Shown: positions 12,751-32,770 of the stretch, piece by piece
Layout of the letters: every line of letters starts with the position of its first letter
Position numbering within the stretch: position 1 is the first letter of the stretch
NCBI GenBank assembly: GCA_016946835.1
Contig: JACVTC010000036.1
Location: forward strand, 447,501-511,500
From: Neocallimastix lanati (nom. inval.)
Lineage: Eukaryota; Neocallimastigomycota; Neocallimastigomycetes; Neocallimastigales; Neocallimastigaceae
Reading direction: 5' to 3'
DNA length: 64,000 bases
Program-made: the position numbers and the translations under genes
Notes under the pieces: generated by a model
Databases searched by the model: none
The model's input: the letters and a program-made list of their open reading frames with translations, nothing else
Told to the model about the DNA's origin: nothing

Positions 12751-15245
12751 TTTTATTTAATTAATATTTTATATTAATTATTTTATATATATATTATATA
12801 TATATCTATTTTTATTTATTTGTATATTTTATTTTATTTTTTTTTTTTATTTTATTTTTTTTATCTTTTTTTATTTTTATTTTTTTTTCTAATAATAGTT
12901 TTAATGTTTATTTTATTTTTTTATATTAATCTTAATATTTTTAATTCACTTTAAACTATTATTAACACTTTTTTTTTTATTATTTTATTATTGATTTTTT
13001 TTTTAATAAAAATTATATATATATATATATTTAAAAATAAAAAAGATTTTTATTTTTAAAATGGAATTTTTAAACTTTTTATATAATCCATAAAACAAAA
13101 CATTATTTTATTAATAATTAATATTATTTTTATTATATATATTTAATATATATAACAGTATTTATAATATAATAGTTCAAAATAATATATGTAATATAAA
13201 ATAGAATTTATAAATAATTCAAAATAGACTGAAATAATTGTAACCAATAGAAATTAATTGTAATAAATTGAAATTAATGAATTAATTAAATATTAATTTA
13301 ATAATAAATGAGCTTAATTTAATTATAGTATTTCTCAATTTATTAAAATATATTGCTAAATAATGATGTATTTTATTTCATTAAATGTAAAATGAAAAAT
13401 AAATGAATGAATTGATATATAAATAAATAAATATAAATAAATAAATAAATATAAAATATATATGAATAAACGAATAGATAAAAAAATTTTTTTTAAACAG
13501 TAAATTATAATATATGAAACAGTGGAAATATTAATATCATATAATATAATACTAAGCTCTATTTATTAAAATATATTTATAATACTATTTATATTATTAT
13601 ACTATTAAATTTATTAATATTAGAGTTTAGATATTAATGAAATGAAATATATAAATATACTAAAAAAAAAAAAAAGATGATTTTTTAAATTTACTATTTA
13701 CTATTAAAGTTAATTTAGATAATAATATTAATATATATATAAACCTTATAAATATATAAATATATAAACCTAATAAATATATAAAACTAAAAATATATAT
13801 ATATATATAGAAATTAAGATACAATATTAATATATATGATATTTGAATATGAATGTTTACAACTAAATATTTTATAATAAATATATATTTTAAATTAGCA
13901 AATATTGTAATTAAAAGATATAATTTTATATATATAATTACAATAGATGTATTCTTATAAAGTATATAGTAATAAGATATTTATAATAATAAAATATTTA
14001 TAAAAATTAATGCTATTAAAATAATGAAATATCGCATAATTTTTTAATATATTTTTTATAGGATTTTATTTATTATAATTTATGTAATAATTATACCTCT
14101 TAATTATAATTAACATTAGTGTTTTATATTATAATATGGTATAATTGAATAATTAAATGATTATAATTCATAATATTTATAATACAAAAAAGAGGTGGAA
14201 ACCAATAAAACTGGTATATATTTATTATTTTTAATTTTTTTTTTTAAGCTAATAGATTCATTATTTAAATAGCTTTCTATTATTATTATTATTATTATTA
14301 TTATAATTATAATGATTATTATTACATTATTACTATAATTAATATAATTTGATATAATTTTAGATACTTATTAATAAATATTAATAAATATTATAATTAA
14401 AAAAGAAGTATATTAAACAATGAATAATTAAACTATTCCTAATTAATAAAAATTTAATTACATATTAATAATAAACCAACATATTAATAATAAATCAACA
14501 AAATAAAAAAATAAATTTATATTATACTTTAAAATATTTATATTTATATTTATTTACTATTAAATTCTTTAATTATATAAATATTTATATATATATATAT
14601 ATTTATTTATTTATTACTATTATTTATTTTTAAATATATAATAAAAATTAGCAATTTATTAATTTTCATATGAATGGTCCTTCATGTTATTTCTATTTAT
14701 GATATATTATGGAAAAATTATAAAAAGTGTGAAAATATATAAATGATTATTTCTATATTAATATAATATAAAATAATATGAAAATACATTTTGTTATTTT
14801 GTTATAGAACGAAGGATGATTTTTTATTATTTCATATTTCACATTTCATATTATTATTATAAATATATATAAAATTATAATGAAAAAAATTTTTTTTAAA
14901 TTCTTTAACTACCATTATTGATTATATATTTTTATTTATAACATTTTTAATAATAAAATAAAATTAAAACAAGTAAATAACACCTAATAATTCATCCACT
15001 GAATTTCTCTAAAATGAACATGAATTTTTTTTATAATATTTTATAGTTTCAACAGAAAAATTAAATCAAATACTCACAAAAATTATTTAATTTTATGCAA
15101 TAATAATTTTCAAGCTACTTCTTTAATTATTTTATTATTATTATTATTTATTTATTTTTTATTATTAAAATGGCAAAGTAATTCATAATTAATGAATAAT
15201 GAATTTTCAATAATTTTTTTTATAAGAAATCTATAGCATTAACAT
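12751..15245. other. AT-rich intergenic DNA, no gene seen
   Basis: 2.5 kb of A/T-rich DNA upstream of the CotH start codon, so it probably includes that promoter. There is an (ATT)n run near 14279-14304. Nothing else could be supported. Confidence 0.6.
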
Positions 15246-15322
15246 TAGAATTAAAATTAAAATTAGAATTAAAATTAAAATTAGAATTAGAATTAGAATT
15301 AGAATTAGAATTAGAATTAAAC
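15246..15322. repeat. Hexamer microsatellite (TTAGAA/TTAAAA)n
   Basis: About a dozen units of TTAGAA alternating with TTAAAA at the left end and pure TTAGAA at the right end. Confidence 0.8.
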
Positions 15323-15450
15323 ATTATTTAAAATTATTTTAAAGTAATATTGGCATTTTTTTATTAAAAAAAAAAATTCATTAAAATGTTTATTTTTATA
15401 AATAATATATATATATAATAAAAGATAATTAATGGTTACACATAAATGTT

Positions 15451-15777
15451 ATTGATATTTATGTAAATATTAAAAGAAGTTCAAATAAAAAATATATCAT
15501 TATATAAATAATATAAAATAATAAATTATTGTAATTTAATAGAATTAGAGATATTTTATATTTTATTGTAGAAAAAAAAAAATAAAACTTTAAAAACAAA
15601 TCGTACATACTATTATTAATTTATATTTTAAGAATATATTCAGTTAAAAAGAAATATTAATTAAAAAAATAATCAATTTATATATTGAAAAATTCGAAAT
15701 ATATATTTTAACTATATTATTTATATAATGATATATTTTTTATTTGAGTTTCTTTTAATATTTACATAAATATCAAT
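15451..15777. repeat. Fold-back inverted repeat, 64-bp arms
   Basis: Left arm 15451-15514 (starting ATTGATATTTATGTAAATAT) and right arm 15714-15777 (ending ATATTTACATAAATATCAAT) are reverse complements with one or two mismatches. They are separated by about 200 bp. No coding content is seen inside. The architecture is the same as at 1702-2185, but the sequence is different. Confidence 0.6.
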
Positions 15778-15814
15778 AGAAAGTTCTTAATATAATTTTT
15801 TTAAGTTAAAAATA

Positions 15815-16038
15815 TATAATTATACTAATTATGTATTATATAATAAATAATCCATTCTTATTAACTTTTTTTCTATTATACTCATTTTAAACTAATATAT
15901 TTTATTTTAATTCTATTTAAGATTTATAATTATACTTATTATATATTATATAATAAATAATCCTCTATTCTTATTAACTTTTTTTTTATTATACTCATTT
16001 TTAACTAATATATTTTATTTTAATTCTATTTAAGAATT
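15815..16038. repeat. Two-copy direct repeat, ~110-bp period
   Basis: 15815-15924 and 15925-16038 share a near-identical order of words (TATAATTATACT, TATTATATAATAAATAATCC, TTCTTATTAAC, ACTAATATATTTTATTTTAA). This is a recent local duplication. Confidence 0.65.
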
Positions 16039-16097
16039 ATAATTATTTTATTTTAATAGTATTACTTTATTTAATTATTATTACAACATTTAAGTAA

Positions 16098-16471
16098 ATG
16101 CATGTAACAACATATATTAAAAATATTACTCTTTTAAATGTAATAACGACTCCGAATGTTTGTCAAATAAATGTTGTGAAAAAGTATTGTATGTTTAACG
16201 ATGAAACGCCGATTGTTCATTACCATGATATTTATTCTAACCCAATGTTTTTAGGTAATAATTTATATATAAATTGCGGTAAACCTCCAAGCAATACTTT
16301 TGAAAAAATAATGATTGACAATTCCAAAACAATGGTCCTTCAGATTCCAAGAGTGTGGGAATGTTTATCGAAGTTTTAGTATTTATTGGTGTGATCATAA
16401 TTATCGTCGTAATTGCAGTACTAATTTGTTGTTGCTATTTTTACAAAAGAAAACATAAAAATTACATGTAA
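16098..16471 (+). pseudogene. Frameshifted type I membrane protein fragment
   Basis: The first frame (16098-16379) reads an extracellular-looking segment with Cys residues (NVCQINVVKKYC, NLYINCGKPPSN). From about 16325 the better continuation lies in another frame: NNGPSDSKSVGMF leads into a hydrophobic segment (VIIIIVVIAVLICCCYF) and a basic tail KRKHKNYM ending at TAA 16469-16471. A one-base change in the AAAA run at 16326-16329 would explain the break. There is a stop just upstream of 16098 and no signal peptide, so the 5' part is missing too. The membrane segment followed by a basic cytoplasmic tail gives type I topology. The family is not recognised. An alternative is a last exon with a sequencing error. 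Confidence 0.5.
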
Positions 16472-16539
16472 TATTATCAATTATATATATAATATTTTAA
16501 AACTTTATAATTATAAAATGATATTATATTTAAAAGTAA

Positions 16540-16746
16540 ATGAATCAAATATTCATGATGTTACGTATATTATTTATCGTTTTACTCTTAACAGTTCCAC
16601 ATAATATTAATGTTGAGTACTTAGATACATATAAATATAATGGAATTCGCTTAAAAACTACTAGTGGATACAATATGTTTAATATGAGTAAAGATAATGG
16701 TATAATGTGGTATTATAATTCCATAATAATATATAATAAAATATAA
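16540..16746 (+). pseudogene. Short secreted-protein 5' fragment
   Basis: The first residues (MMLRILFIVLLLTVPHNINV) look like a signal peptide. They are followed by about 45 residues (LDTYKYNGIRLKTTSGYNMF...) and a stop in A/T-rich DNA. It lies immediately downstream of the membrane-protein remnant on the same strand, so it may be the 5' end of a second, truncated copy from a tandem family, or a first exon whose donor I could not identify. No further exon was found. Confidence 0.35.
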
Positions 16747-17074
16747 TAATAAAAAATAAAAAATAATATATTAATTATATATTTTTTAATCTAGAAAGAG
16801 ATTTTATTACAAATTTACAAATTTATATAATATATATTATATATTATATATATTGAATAGAAATATGTATGATAAAATATAAATTAGTATTATAAAAAAT
16901 AAAATCGTTAAAAATATAATATAAAATAAAGTTTATTCAACAGAGTATTAAAATTATTTCCATCAAACACAAATTTATTTTAAATAATAAAAATAAAATA
17001 TAAAAGTAGTATCAGTAAATTAGATAGAATGATGCCCATTAAACTCTTCTTCCCTTTATGATTAATATATTAAT

Positions 17075-17920
17075 TATAAAATGAACCATTTAAAAAAAGA
17101 TAAGAAATGAATAATAATAAAAAAAATAAAAAAAAAATAAAAAAATAAAAAAAACAAAAAAAGAATAAATTTTACTCGGCAATAATAAATTGTTCTTCTT
17201 TCTCCAATATGAATAATACATTGTCCTTCTTTCTCCAATATGAATAATACATTGTCCTTCTTTCTCCAATATGAATAATACATTGTCCTTCTTTCTCCAA
17301 AATGAATAGATAAAATTTCAAATATTGTATAAAAAGAAGACACAGCCTTGTTTAAGTAATTCATTAAGTTGACAGTAAATATAATAATAGATTTTAATAT
17401 TCTTAAAATTAATTTGTTAATAATTAAAATTAAATAATAATTTTAATTAGTTTTAATAATTTAAACTTGACAATAAATGTATATAGTAAAAACTATAAAT
17501 TGAATTATTTAAAAAGATATAAAATAATAAATTTAAGTAAAATATAAGATAAAAATAAAGGATAATAATTTAAATAAGAAATGAATAATAATAAAAAAGA
17601 ATAAAAAAGAAAAAAATTAAAAAGGAAAAAAATTTACTCAGCAATAATATGTATTAAATAATAAATTGTCCTTCTTTCTTCTATATGAATAATAAATTGC
17701 CCTTCTTTCTCCAAAATAAATAGATAAGATTTCAAATATTGCATAAAAGAAGACACATTCTTGATTAATTCGTTAAGTCAACAGTATATATAATAATAGA
17801 TTTAGATATTCTTAAAATTAATTTGTTAATCATTAATTATAATTATTGTTTAATTATAATTAGTTTTTATAATTTGTACTTCAATAATAAATACAACGTT
17901 GAACTATAAATTGAATTATT

Positions 17921-17955
<35 letters not shown>

Positions 17956-18290
17956 AAAAAATAAAATAAAATAAAATAAAATAATATATTTAAATAAAAA
18001 ATAAATATAAATGATAAAGTATGAATTTCACTTAATAATAATAAATATTTAATCATAAATTATTCTTCTTTCTCCAAATTGGGTAGATAAAATTTCAAAT
18101 ACTGCAGAGAAAACATGATTAGACAATAGATAACTACATATATAATAATTGATTGAAATCCCCTTATAATTCAATTGTTAATAATTTATTATAATTAATT
18201 AAAATTATTAATTTGTTTTTATAATTTAAATTAATAATAAATACATCATAGAACTATAAATTGATTATATATAAAAATATAAAATGATAT
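17075..18290. repeat. Large tandem array: ~3 units, with an internal 31-bp array
   Basis: Three successive degenerate units begin near 17100, 17578 and 17995. Each contains an A-rich GAAATGAATAATAATAAAA-like start, TTTACT(C/T)(A/G)GCAATAATA, a CCTTCTTTCTCCAA block, AAATTTCAAATA(T/C)TG, AGAAGACACA or a relative, and AACTATAAATTGAATTATT. Unit 1 additionally contains about four copies of a 31-bp repeat (TTCTTTCTCCAATATGAATA plus 11 bases) at 17188-17300. The units are non-coding; open frames across the 31-bp repeats are by-products of the period. Confidence 0.65.
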
Positions 18291-18385
18291 TTGAATACAG
18301 TATAAATAATTTATAAATATATATATTTTACTTAGTAATATATTTATAATACAAAATAGGTATTTAAATATATATATATATTTTA

Positions 18386-18416
<31 letters not shown>

Positions 18417-18817
18417 TCATATTATTATATAATTTCATATTGAAATTTATTTATTTATTTAATTTTTTCTTTTCTTTTTTTTTGTTTTTTAAATAATTAA
18501 AGTAATAGTAATAAATTATATTTAAAAAAATAAAAAATAAAAAATGAATAAATAAATATATAGATAGAATCATTTAATTATAATATATACATTATACTTA
18601 TATTATTTAAATGTTATAAATAAAATTTTGATAAAATATTAATTAAAATAGTAGAGATCTGTAATAAATAAATAAAATAAAATAAAAAATAAAAAAAAAA
18701 TTTTTTTTTATTACTACAATTAATTTCAAAAATAAATATTATTTTTAATAATTACATCTACAATATATATATATATACATAAATATATATATACTTATTT
18801 TTGATTATTGTTTTTTC

Positions 18818-18848
<31 letters not shown>

Positions 18849-19258
18849 GATTATTTTTTTATTGATTTATTTATTTATTTGATTTTTTGATTTTGATTTT
18901 GGATATATATATATTTATTATATATATATATATATATAATATTTGTATTTGTATTTTATTTTTATTTTATTTTATTTTTTTTTATTATTATTCAGTTTAA
19001 ATCAAAATTCGAATTAGAATTATTTCTAACATATTTCAAAACATTGTTGAATATACTGAAATATATTAATTGACTAAATTATTATTAATTCGATAGTAAT
19101 AATAATAATAATAAAAAGTATATTAATATTCATATTAATTATAAATAAATTTATATTTTTTTTTATAATTTAGAAATTTAATTATATGACAAATATTTTA
19201 ATAAATTCTTTAATAAAAATTCATTAATATAAAATAGAAAGATAATATAATATATTTA
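18291..19258. other. AT-rich intergenic DNA, no gene seen
   Basis: Low-complexity A/T with T tracts near 18820-18848 and (TA)n runs near 18905-18940. It contains the 3' flank of the minus-strand kinase gene. Confidence 0.6.
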
Positions 19259-25697
<6,439 letters not shown>

Positions 25698-26536
25698 ATT
25701 TATTATTATTATTAATATTATTATTTAAGTAGATTAAAAGAATTATTATTTTTTTTACTGTTATTATAAATATTATTTGTTGATTATTACTTCATTATCT
25801 TTCTTAGACTTTTATTTTATTATATTTATATATATTTTATTTTACGTATAACACAATCTTATTATCTTTTTTTTAATTTATTATTATCTAAATATAGGAA
25901 TTATTATATTGTGATTTATTAATTTAGTATATTTTATCAATATACTTTATATATATAAAATAAACAATAATAGGTTTCTTTTTTTTTCAATTTGTTTTGC
26001 TTGTTAATGATTTTTTTTTTAACAATTGAGAATACTTAAAATATATTTTGAAACTATATTATTAAAAGAATGAAAAGATAAATAGAAAATAATTTAACTA
26101 TTTATAATATAAATTTTTTTTAAAAAAAAAAAAAAAAAATGTATGTAGTATTTATTATGGGTAAAATTAATTTTTTATAATATTATTTCTAAAGCATTTT
26201 ATATTAACAAATAAAATATAAATCTTTATAAATTTTTATATTTATTAAGATAACAAAAGATTATTTAATTAAAAAAAAGTATTAGAATATGAATGAAATA
26301 TTATAAGAAAATTATATTAATAAATATATTTCATAATATTATAATAAAAGAATAAAAAAAAAATCAGAATAGTAATAAAAAAATAATAATTAAGCCATTA
26401 TTATAAAATTATCAAAAAAGAATACTTCATTCATACAAATAAATAAATAAAATAAAAATAAAATAAATTAAATATAAAAAAAAAAAAAAAAAAAAAGTAA
26501 AAATAATAATTAATATTATTGTTATTAATGTTAATG

Positions 26537-26573
<37 letters not shown>

Positions 26574-26818
26574 TTAATATAAATTCATTTATTGGATAAA
26601 AATAATTATATTTAAAATAATAAAAATTATATTGTTTATAAAAAAAAAAAAAAAGTATACTTTTTTTTTATCAAGATATAAACTTTTAAAAAAAGAATTA
26701 ATATGAACCTTAAAAAATATTAAGATCATTTGAACTTTATTTTATTTTTAGAATTTTATAATTATAAAACAGTTTTAGATGAAATAAGATAAAATAAAGC
26801 AATATAAAACATAATATA

Positions 26819-26860
<42 letters not shown>

Positions 26861-27129
26861 AATAAATAGCAATAAATATATATATATATATTTATATTAT
26901 TATAATTTGTATAGTTTTATATTTATATATATATATAAATATATATAATATTTTAATTCATATAGTTTGATATTTAAATGAAGACTGTACAATAGGTAAA
27001 CACTGATTATTAATATAGAGTTAAATTATTATAAAATAATGAAAAAGATAATAAAAATAAGATTAATAATTAAAAAAAAAAAAAAAATTCGAAGATTGGG
27101 ATGACACACGTTTTTTAAAAAAATAAAAA

Positions 27130-27161
<32 letters not shown>

Positions 27162-28445
27162 TTTAATAAAATTTATTATATTGAATTTCATTTAGAAAAA
27201 AGTTTGTTATCCATCCTCATATAATTAAAACTATTTATTATTTATACTTTAAATTTATGATAATAATAATCAATACTTTTTCTATTATTATTTCTAATTA
27301 TTAAAATTATTATTATTATTATTACAATTTTTATTTCTATTTATAAAAATTAATAATAGTAATAGAATTATTATTATTATTATTATTAAATTTAATTGCT
27401 AATTTATATTTTTTTTTATTTTCATGATTGATTATTATTTATTTTATTAGTATAATTATATAGTATAATTATATTCTGTTATTATTATTAATATCATTTA
27501 TTTATTTATTTATTATTATTATTATTTAATATTATTATTATTACTTTATTACTATTATTATTATAATTATTATTTTGTTATTGCTTATATCATTATATTA
27601 TATTATTATTAGAATTTAGCCTTTATAAAAATAATTTTTTAAAAGTATTGTGATCAAAACTTAAGACAAAATTATTTTATAATTCACATGTGCAAAAATT
27701 TTGAAGTGTATGAAGGAAATTTTTATATATATTCTTTAAAATTTTATTTTATAAATTTTATTATTATTAAAAATATAATAACTTAAAATGTACAATAAAT
27801 AAATAAATAAATATATAAATTAAAATAAATAAATATATAAATAAATAAATAAATGAAATCTAGTAAATAAATTTTTTTTTTTTTTTATTTTTTTTATAAA
27901 CTATTCTAGTTTAAATACTTTTAATGTTCATTAAATATATTATACTATAATATTATTAATTTGAATATTTTAAATAGAAATTACTTCATATTGAAAATTT
28001 AAACTGTTAAAGTATTATAAAAAAATAAAAATAAAAAAAAACCTTTTTTTTATAATATAAATTTATATATTTGTTTTTTGTTTTTTTATATATATATAAT
28101 TCTTTTTTATTATATTATATTTTATAGATTAATTAAATTAATGGGTACAAATAAAAGTAAAAAAAGTGAATAAAAAAAAAAAAAAAATAGAAAAAAAAAA
28201 AAAAAAAAAAAAAAGGGTATTTATAACAATTATTTGTCATATGAATTATTGATAGCATATTATTCATACATTTTAAAATGAATAAAAAAAATTTAATAAT
28301 GTAAAAACAATATTTTATATAATTTAAAATACAAAAAAAAAAAAAATAATAATAAAATAAAAGAAATTATATTAATAATACTTCTTATATAATTAATATA
28401 ATAATAGTAATTATTACAATAAATAATAGTATGAAATTGTATTTA
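25698..28445. other. AT-rich intergenic DNA, no gene seen
   Basis: 2.7 kb with many A tracts (for example 26541-26571, 26824-26857, 27130-27158 and 28188-28214) and (ATT)n runs near 27310-27330 and 27369-27388. It separates two minus-strand genes: the kinase promoter lies at its left end and the PH-gene 3' flank at its right end. No coding or RNA gene could be supported. Confidence 0.6.
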
Positions 28446-29549
28446 TCATAGTTGTATATTATTAAATAGCAGATTAATTAAAAAGTCTTCTTGTTTACAA
28501 TTTGTTGTTAACGATAAAAACAAATCTATATCTTCATTTCTTAATCTTTCTAATCTTAATAATTGTTTTTTAATATCTTTTATATTAAAAAAAATTTAAA
28601 TTAAATTCAATTAAAACGTTAGTAATAATAAGAATATTAATAATATAAAATCTTTTTTTATTTATTTATTTTTTTAATTAATAGTTATTAAAATAATATT
28701 TTTTAAATGAATTATAATATTTAAATGAAAAAAAAATTTGACTTTAATTATATATATAAGTAAAACTTCATTTTCACATACCATTATCATTTTTATTAAT
28801 CTCAAGTTCAACATTTGGAGTTATTTTTTGTATAATTTCATTCATTTTATTAATATAAACATATTTAAGTAAATTTATTTTCACTTTTTCTTCTTTATTA
28901 ATTAATCGTAGTATTGTATTAAGTTCATCATCAGTTATATTCCGATACTCATCGCTTTCCTGATTATAAATAATAATTAATACAAATAAAATAATATAAA
29001 AATAACATATTATTATTATTATTAATATATCATAAATCAATAATAATGATAATTATATTAATAATCAAAGAATAATATATTACATTTTCAACGACATTTT
29101 CATCTTCTGATGTAAAATAATTATTATTTATATACATCTTATCTCTTAATTGATTAAACTTTATGTTAGTAAATTTATATATAAGAAATAAGATATATTA
29201 AAAATTGATATTATAAAATTAATAATACATATATATATGTAATAATAGTAATTATTATAAATATTATAATTTATTTATTTATTAATATGCTTTATTTATA
29301 TATTATTATTAATATTATTATATACCCATAATATTTCTTCAATTTCATCACTAGCTGCTAAATACATGGATTGATTAGGATCTTTTGTTGAAAATAATCT
29401 CATACAATATTTTCTTTTTACCACATCTTCAGGAATTCGTTCTATACCATCATAATCACAAAACATTAAAAATTTTGAAGTTCCCATTGTATAATTCTAA
29501 TAGTTATAATATTAATTATAACAATATATAATATTTAATATATAATAAA

Positions 29550-29587
<38 letters not shown>

Positions 29588-31102
29588 ATTTATTATTATT
29601 ATTATTATTATCATTATTATCAATATTATCATTATTATCATTATTATTATTATTATATAAAATTATAATTTTTAAGAAAAAAAACATATTGTACTATTTT
29701 ATTATGACATGATAATATTTATATGTTTGAATGGATTGAACTATAATATATTATTTAATATATAATAAATAGGATATATATATACTTCTGTTATTTCTTT
29801 ATCACAATACATTAGAGCTTTATGAGTTAACATAAAATACTTCTTTTTAAATCCGGACATAAATTTTTCGTTTTCTCTCTTCTTTTGTAAAAATCCTCTC
29901 AATACAACATCATTTTTCTTCGTTGAATAATTTTTTAATTCATTTTCAATAATTTCATTAATATCTGATAATTTTTTTGATATTTTTTGTTTTCTAGATT
30001 TTATTTCTTTATCTATTAATGATGACTGTGACTAATATTTTTTATTATATTTTGTTTATTTATTTTTTAATATGTATTTCAAATATTCGAAAATCAATTT
30101 ATTAAATTAATTATAATAATTATTATTATATTCATGTCATATATGAATAACAATAAATAACATTATTAATATATAATTATTAAATATACAAGATATATGA
30201 ATTAATAAGTTATAAAATATTTATGTTTTTGAATATTAAAAAATTATAAAAAAAAAATAGTAATAATAATAATAATAATAAAATATTAAATTAATATTAT
30301 TACCTCATTCCTATATTTTAACAAGATTTCATCTGCAGATACTGTTTTAATATCATTTAACATGCTTACTAAATATAGACGTATTTTATATATAACACCC
30401 ATTATATATTTTTTCCCCTTTATTGATAGTTTTCCTTTATCATTAATATCATTTTCATGACTTTCGATAGTATCTTCTATAATCTTTTTGTTATATTATA
30501 TATAATAGAGTATATAATTTTAATTAAAATATTTAAAATATATTCATATATATTGTAATATAAATATGTATAGTTAAAATAAATGCTATTTTTTTGTTTT
30601 AATTTATATATTATAATAAAAAAAGAAGAAAAAAATTTTTTTTTTTTTTACATACAGTACTAATCGACAATGCATAAATAACACACTGTAAACAAGCATC
30701 TACTATTTCTGATGTATCGAAAATAGTTAGATTATCCAATTGTTTAATACCAGTAGTTATTTTTATTAGTATTGATAGCAAAGAAAACCTTACAAAGGAT
30801 AAAACTTTTGTATTGTTAAAATTTTTTTTTCCAGAATCGTTGGCAAGAGATGTTACCGAAGTTTTCCTTGTTAACTTAATCGGTGATGCTGAAAATACTG
30901 AATTTGATAAAGGACTTTGAGTTGAGACTGCAGATGAACAAGTATTTGCTGGTTTTTCTATTCCTCGTCTAGCTACTTTATCAAAAAGTTTCAATATTTC
31001 ATTTCCCCTTTTAATTATTTCTTTTAATGACTTAACAAGTTGTAGGACCTCACCATCTGTAATGGGTTTTATATTAATATTATTTAAATAACTTTCATTC
31101 AT
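28446..31102 (-). CDS. PH-domain protein
   Basis: Seven exons close in phase: 31102-30656, 30483-30304, 30031-29786, 29496-29326, 29158-29084, 28959-28782 and 28576-28446, about 475 residues. Residues from about 250 to 360 form a pleckstrin-homology fold: VVLRGFLQKKRENEKFMSGFKKKYFML, then MYCDKE, FLMFCDYDG, YCMRLFS, YLAASDEIEEILWVFNQL. The final Trp and helix are the hallmark of the PH C-terminal helix. The first 250 residues are mainly helical with a Ser/Thr-rich stretch (residues about 55-90). The tail after the PH domain is charged and helical, ending NLLFNNIQL. The PH domain suggests phosphoinositide or protein binding at a membrane. No GEF, GAP or kinase domain is seen, so the function is unknown; a helical-PH adaptor is possible. 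Confidence 0.8.
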
Positions 31103-31143
31103 TTTTTCTTTTTTCTTTTTTTTTTATTTTTAATTCTTTATTT

Positions 31144-31175
<32 letters not shown>

Positions 31176-32293
31176 GTTATAATTATTGAAATAATTGAAA
31201 AATACTTTCAAATAAATTATTTCTATTTGTAAAAATATTTTATTTATTATTTTTATATCTTGCCTTTATTTCTATTAAATATTAAATACTTTTTCAATAT
31301 AAAAATTAATTACATAAATATATATTTTATTTTATTTTGAAAACCTTTGTATAAATTAAAAGTAAAATAAAATAAAATAAAATAAAACACACATATATAT
31401 GTATTTATATAATTTAAATATTAATATAGATTTTGATTAAACTTTATTGTTCATAGCACATAACTTTCAAATTGAAAGTATTTATTATTTAATATGAAGA
31501 TGACTTCTTGTAACAATTGCTACTGCTTTAATAATAATTTTATTATTCCAATATTTGTTTTTACATTATATAACAATTTATTACTTTATATGTAGGAAAT
31601 TTAATAAATATTCCTCCTAGAAAATAATATAGAATATATTCATTTTATTAATATTAATATTATTTTATTAATATATAATGATAATTAATTATAATTACTT
31701 GTTTTATTTATATCTTTTTCATTAATATCTGATAATTTAAATACAAACACTAGTTACTATTGTTATTAGTGAATCATTATTAATTATATATGTCTTAATA
31801 TTAATTTCTCTTATATATAATATTTATAAATTTTATAATTTTTCTTTTTTTTTTTTTTTTTTATATAATTTTTTGTCTTAATATAACATATAAATTCTAT
31901 TTTATAAATAATATAATTTTATAAAAATAAAAAAAAATTATGAATATAGTACATAATTTATGTTACTTTTAATAATATTTCATCATAAATTATCTATGTA
32001 TTATAATTTTAAATTAAGATTAATTTATATTAAATATATAATTTTATTTTAAGTAAAAAATTGATATATAAATTGATATTTCTCTTTTTTTAAAGTTTTA
32101 AAATTAATATAATTTTTTTTATTATTTTATTTTATTTTTTTTTTTTTTTTTTTTTATAGGATTTCTAAATCTAATTAATTAGAAAATATTTCATATTAAA
32201 ATAATAATATGTATTATACATAAATTCCAAGATATAATATAATTTAATGTAAAAAATAATAATAATAATAAAAGAAAAAAAAAATTAGATGAA
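31103..32293. other. AT-rich intergenic DNA, no gene seen
   Basis: Promoter side of the PH-domain gene followed by A/T low complexity (T tract 31150-31175). Nothing else supported. Confidence 0.6.
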
Positions 32294-32770
32294 TATGAAG
32301 AAAGTATTCGCCATGTTGGTCCAGTCGGTTAGGACGATACAGGTCACTGTAGAGGGCGGGGTTCGAATCCTCGGCATGGCACCAAATAATCGGATGAGGT
32401 TTCTATCCTGGGATATCATGAGACCACACGTGATGTCCATAAGGCTTTCCCTCAGATGATTATTTCACCCAACCCTGATACTACGCTTTGAATTGAAGCA
32501 TAGACCTTGATGATTGTAAAATTTCCAATCGCCAATGATTACACCCACTAGGGAGGAGTTAATGGTTCCGTTCTGATGCTCGTGGTCATTAGAGATATAT
32601 GTAGGAACGTTAGGAATGCATCTCCGGGCAGTGTGTAACGACGATTGAGAGCGGCGAAGCTGATACAGTATGCCAATAACTCATCACCTTACAGTTAATT
32701 AATAACTGTATGGCCATATGGGAGATGGGTACCCATATGTGCAAGTCTATGTTTTATGAAGAAAGTATTC
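32294..32770 (+). mobile_element. tRNA-derived SINE, copy 1 (full length, with TSD)
   Basis: The element spans 32310-32754 and is flanked by a 16-bp direct repeat TATGAAGAAAGTATTC (32294-32309 and 32755-32770). The head 32310-32380 folds as a tRNA: acceptor GCCATG/CATGGC, D stem GTCC/GGAC, A box TGGTCCAGTCGG (32317-32328), B box GGTTCGAATCC (32360-32370) and a five-pair T stem. ACCA follows directly, i.e. discriminator plus CCA, suggesting origin from a mature tRNA. The anticodon arm is degraded (4-base loop), so it is not a working tRNA. The ~370-bp body is nearly normal in GC. The 3' end is CTATGTTT(T), a T tail matching a Pol III stop, not poly-A. No protein is encoded, so retrotransposition must rely on another element's machinery. 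Confidence 0.88.

Noticed and set aside
17074-17364. 96-codon frame with repeated ILEKEGQ-type words
   Set aside because: Product of the 31-bp tandem repeat not divisible by three; non-coding array.
32310-32384. Functional tRNA gene
   Set aside because: Acceptor, D and T arms fold, but the anticodon arm only forms a 4-base loop. Two copies with target duplications and a shared ~370-bp body make it a SINE head.
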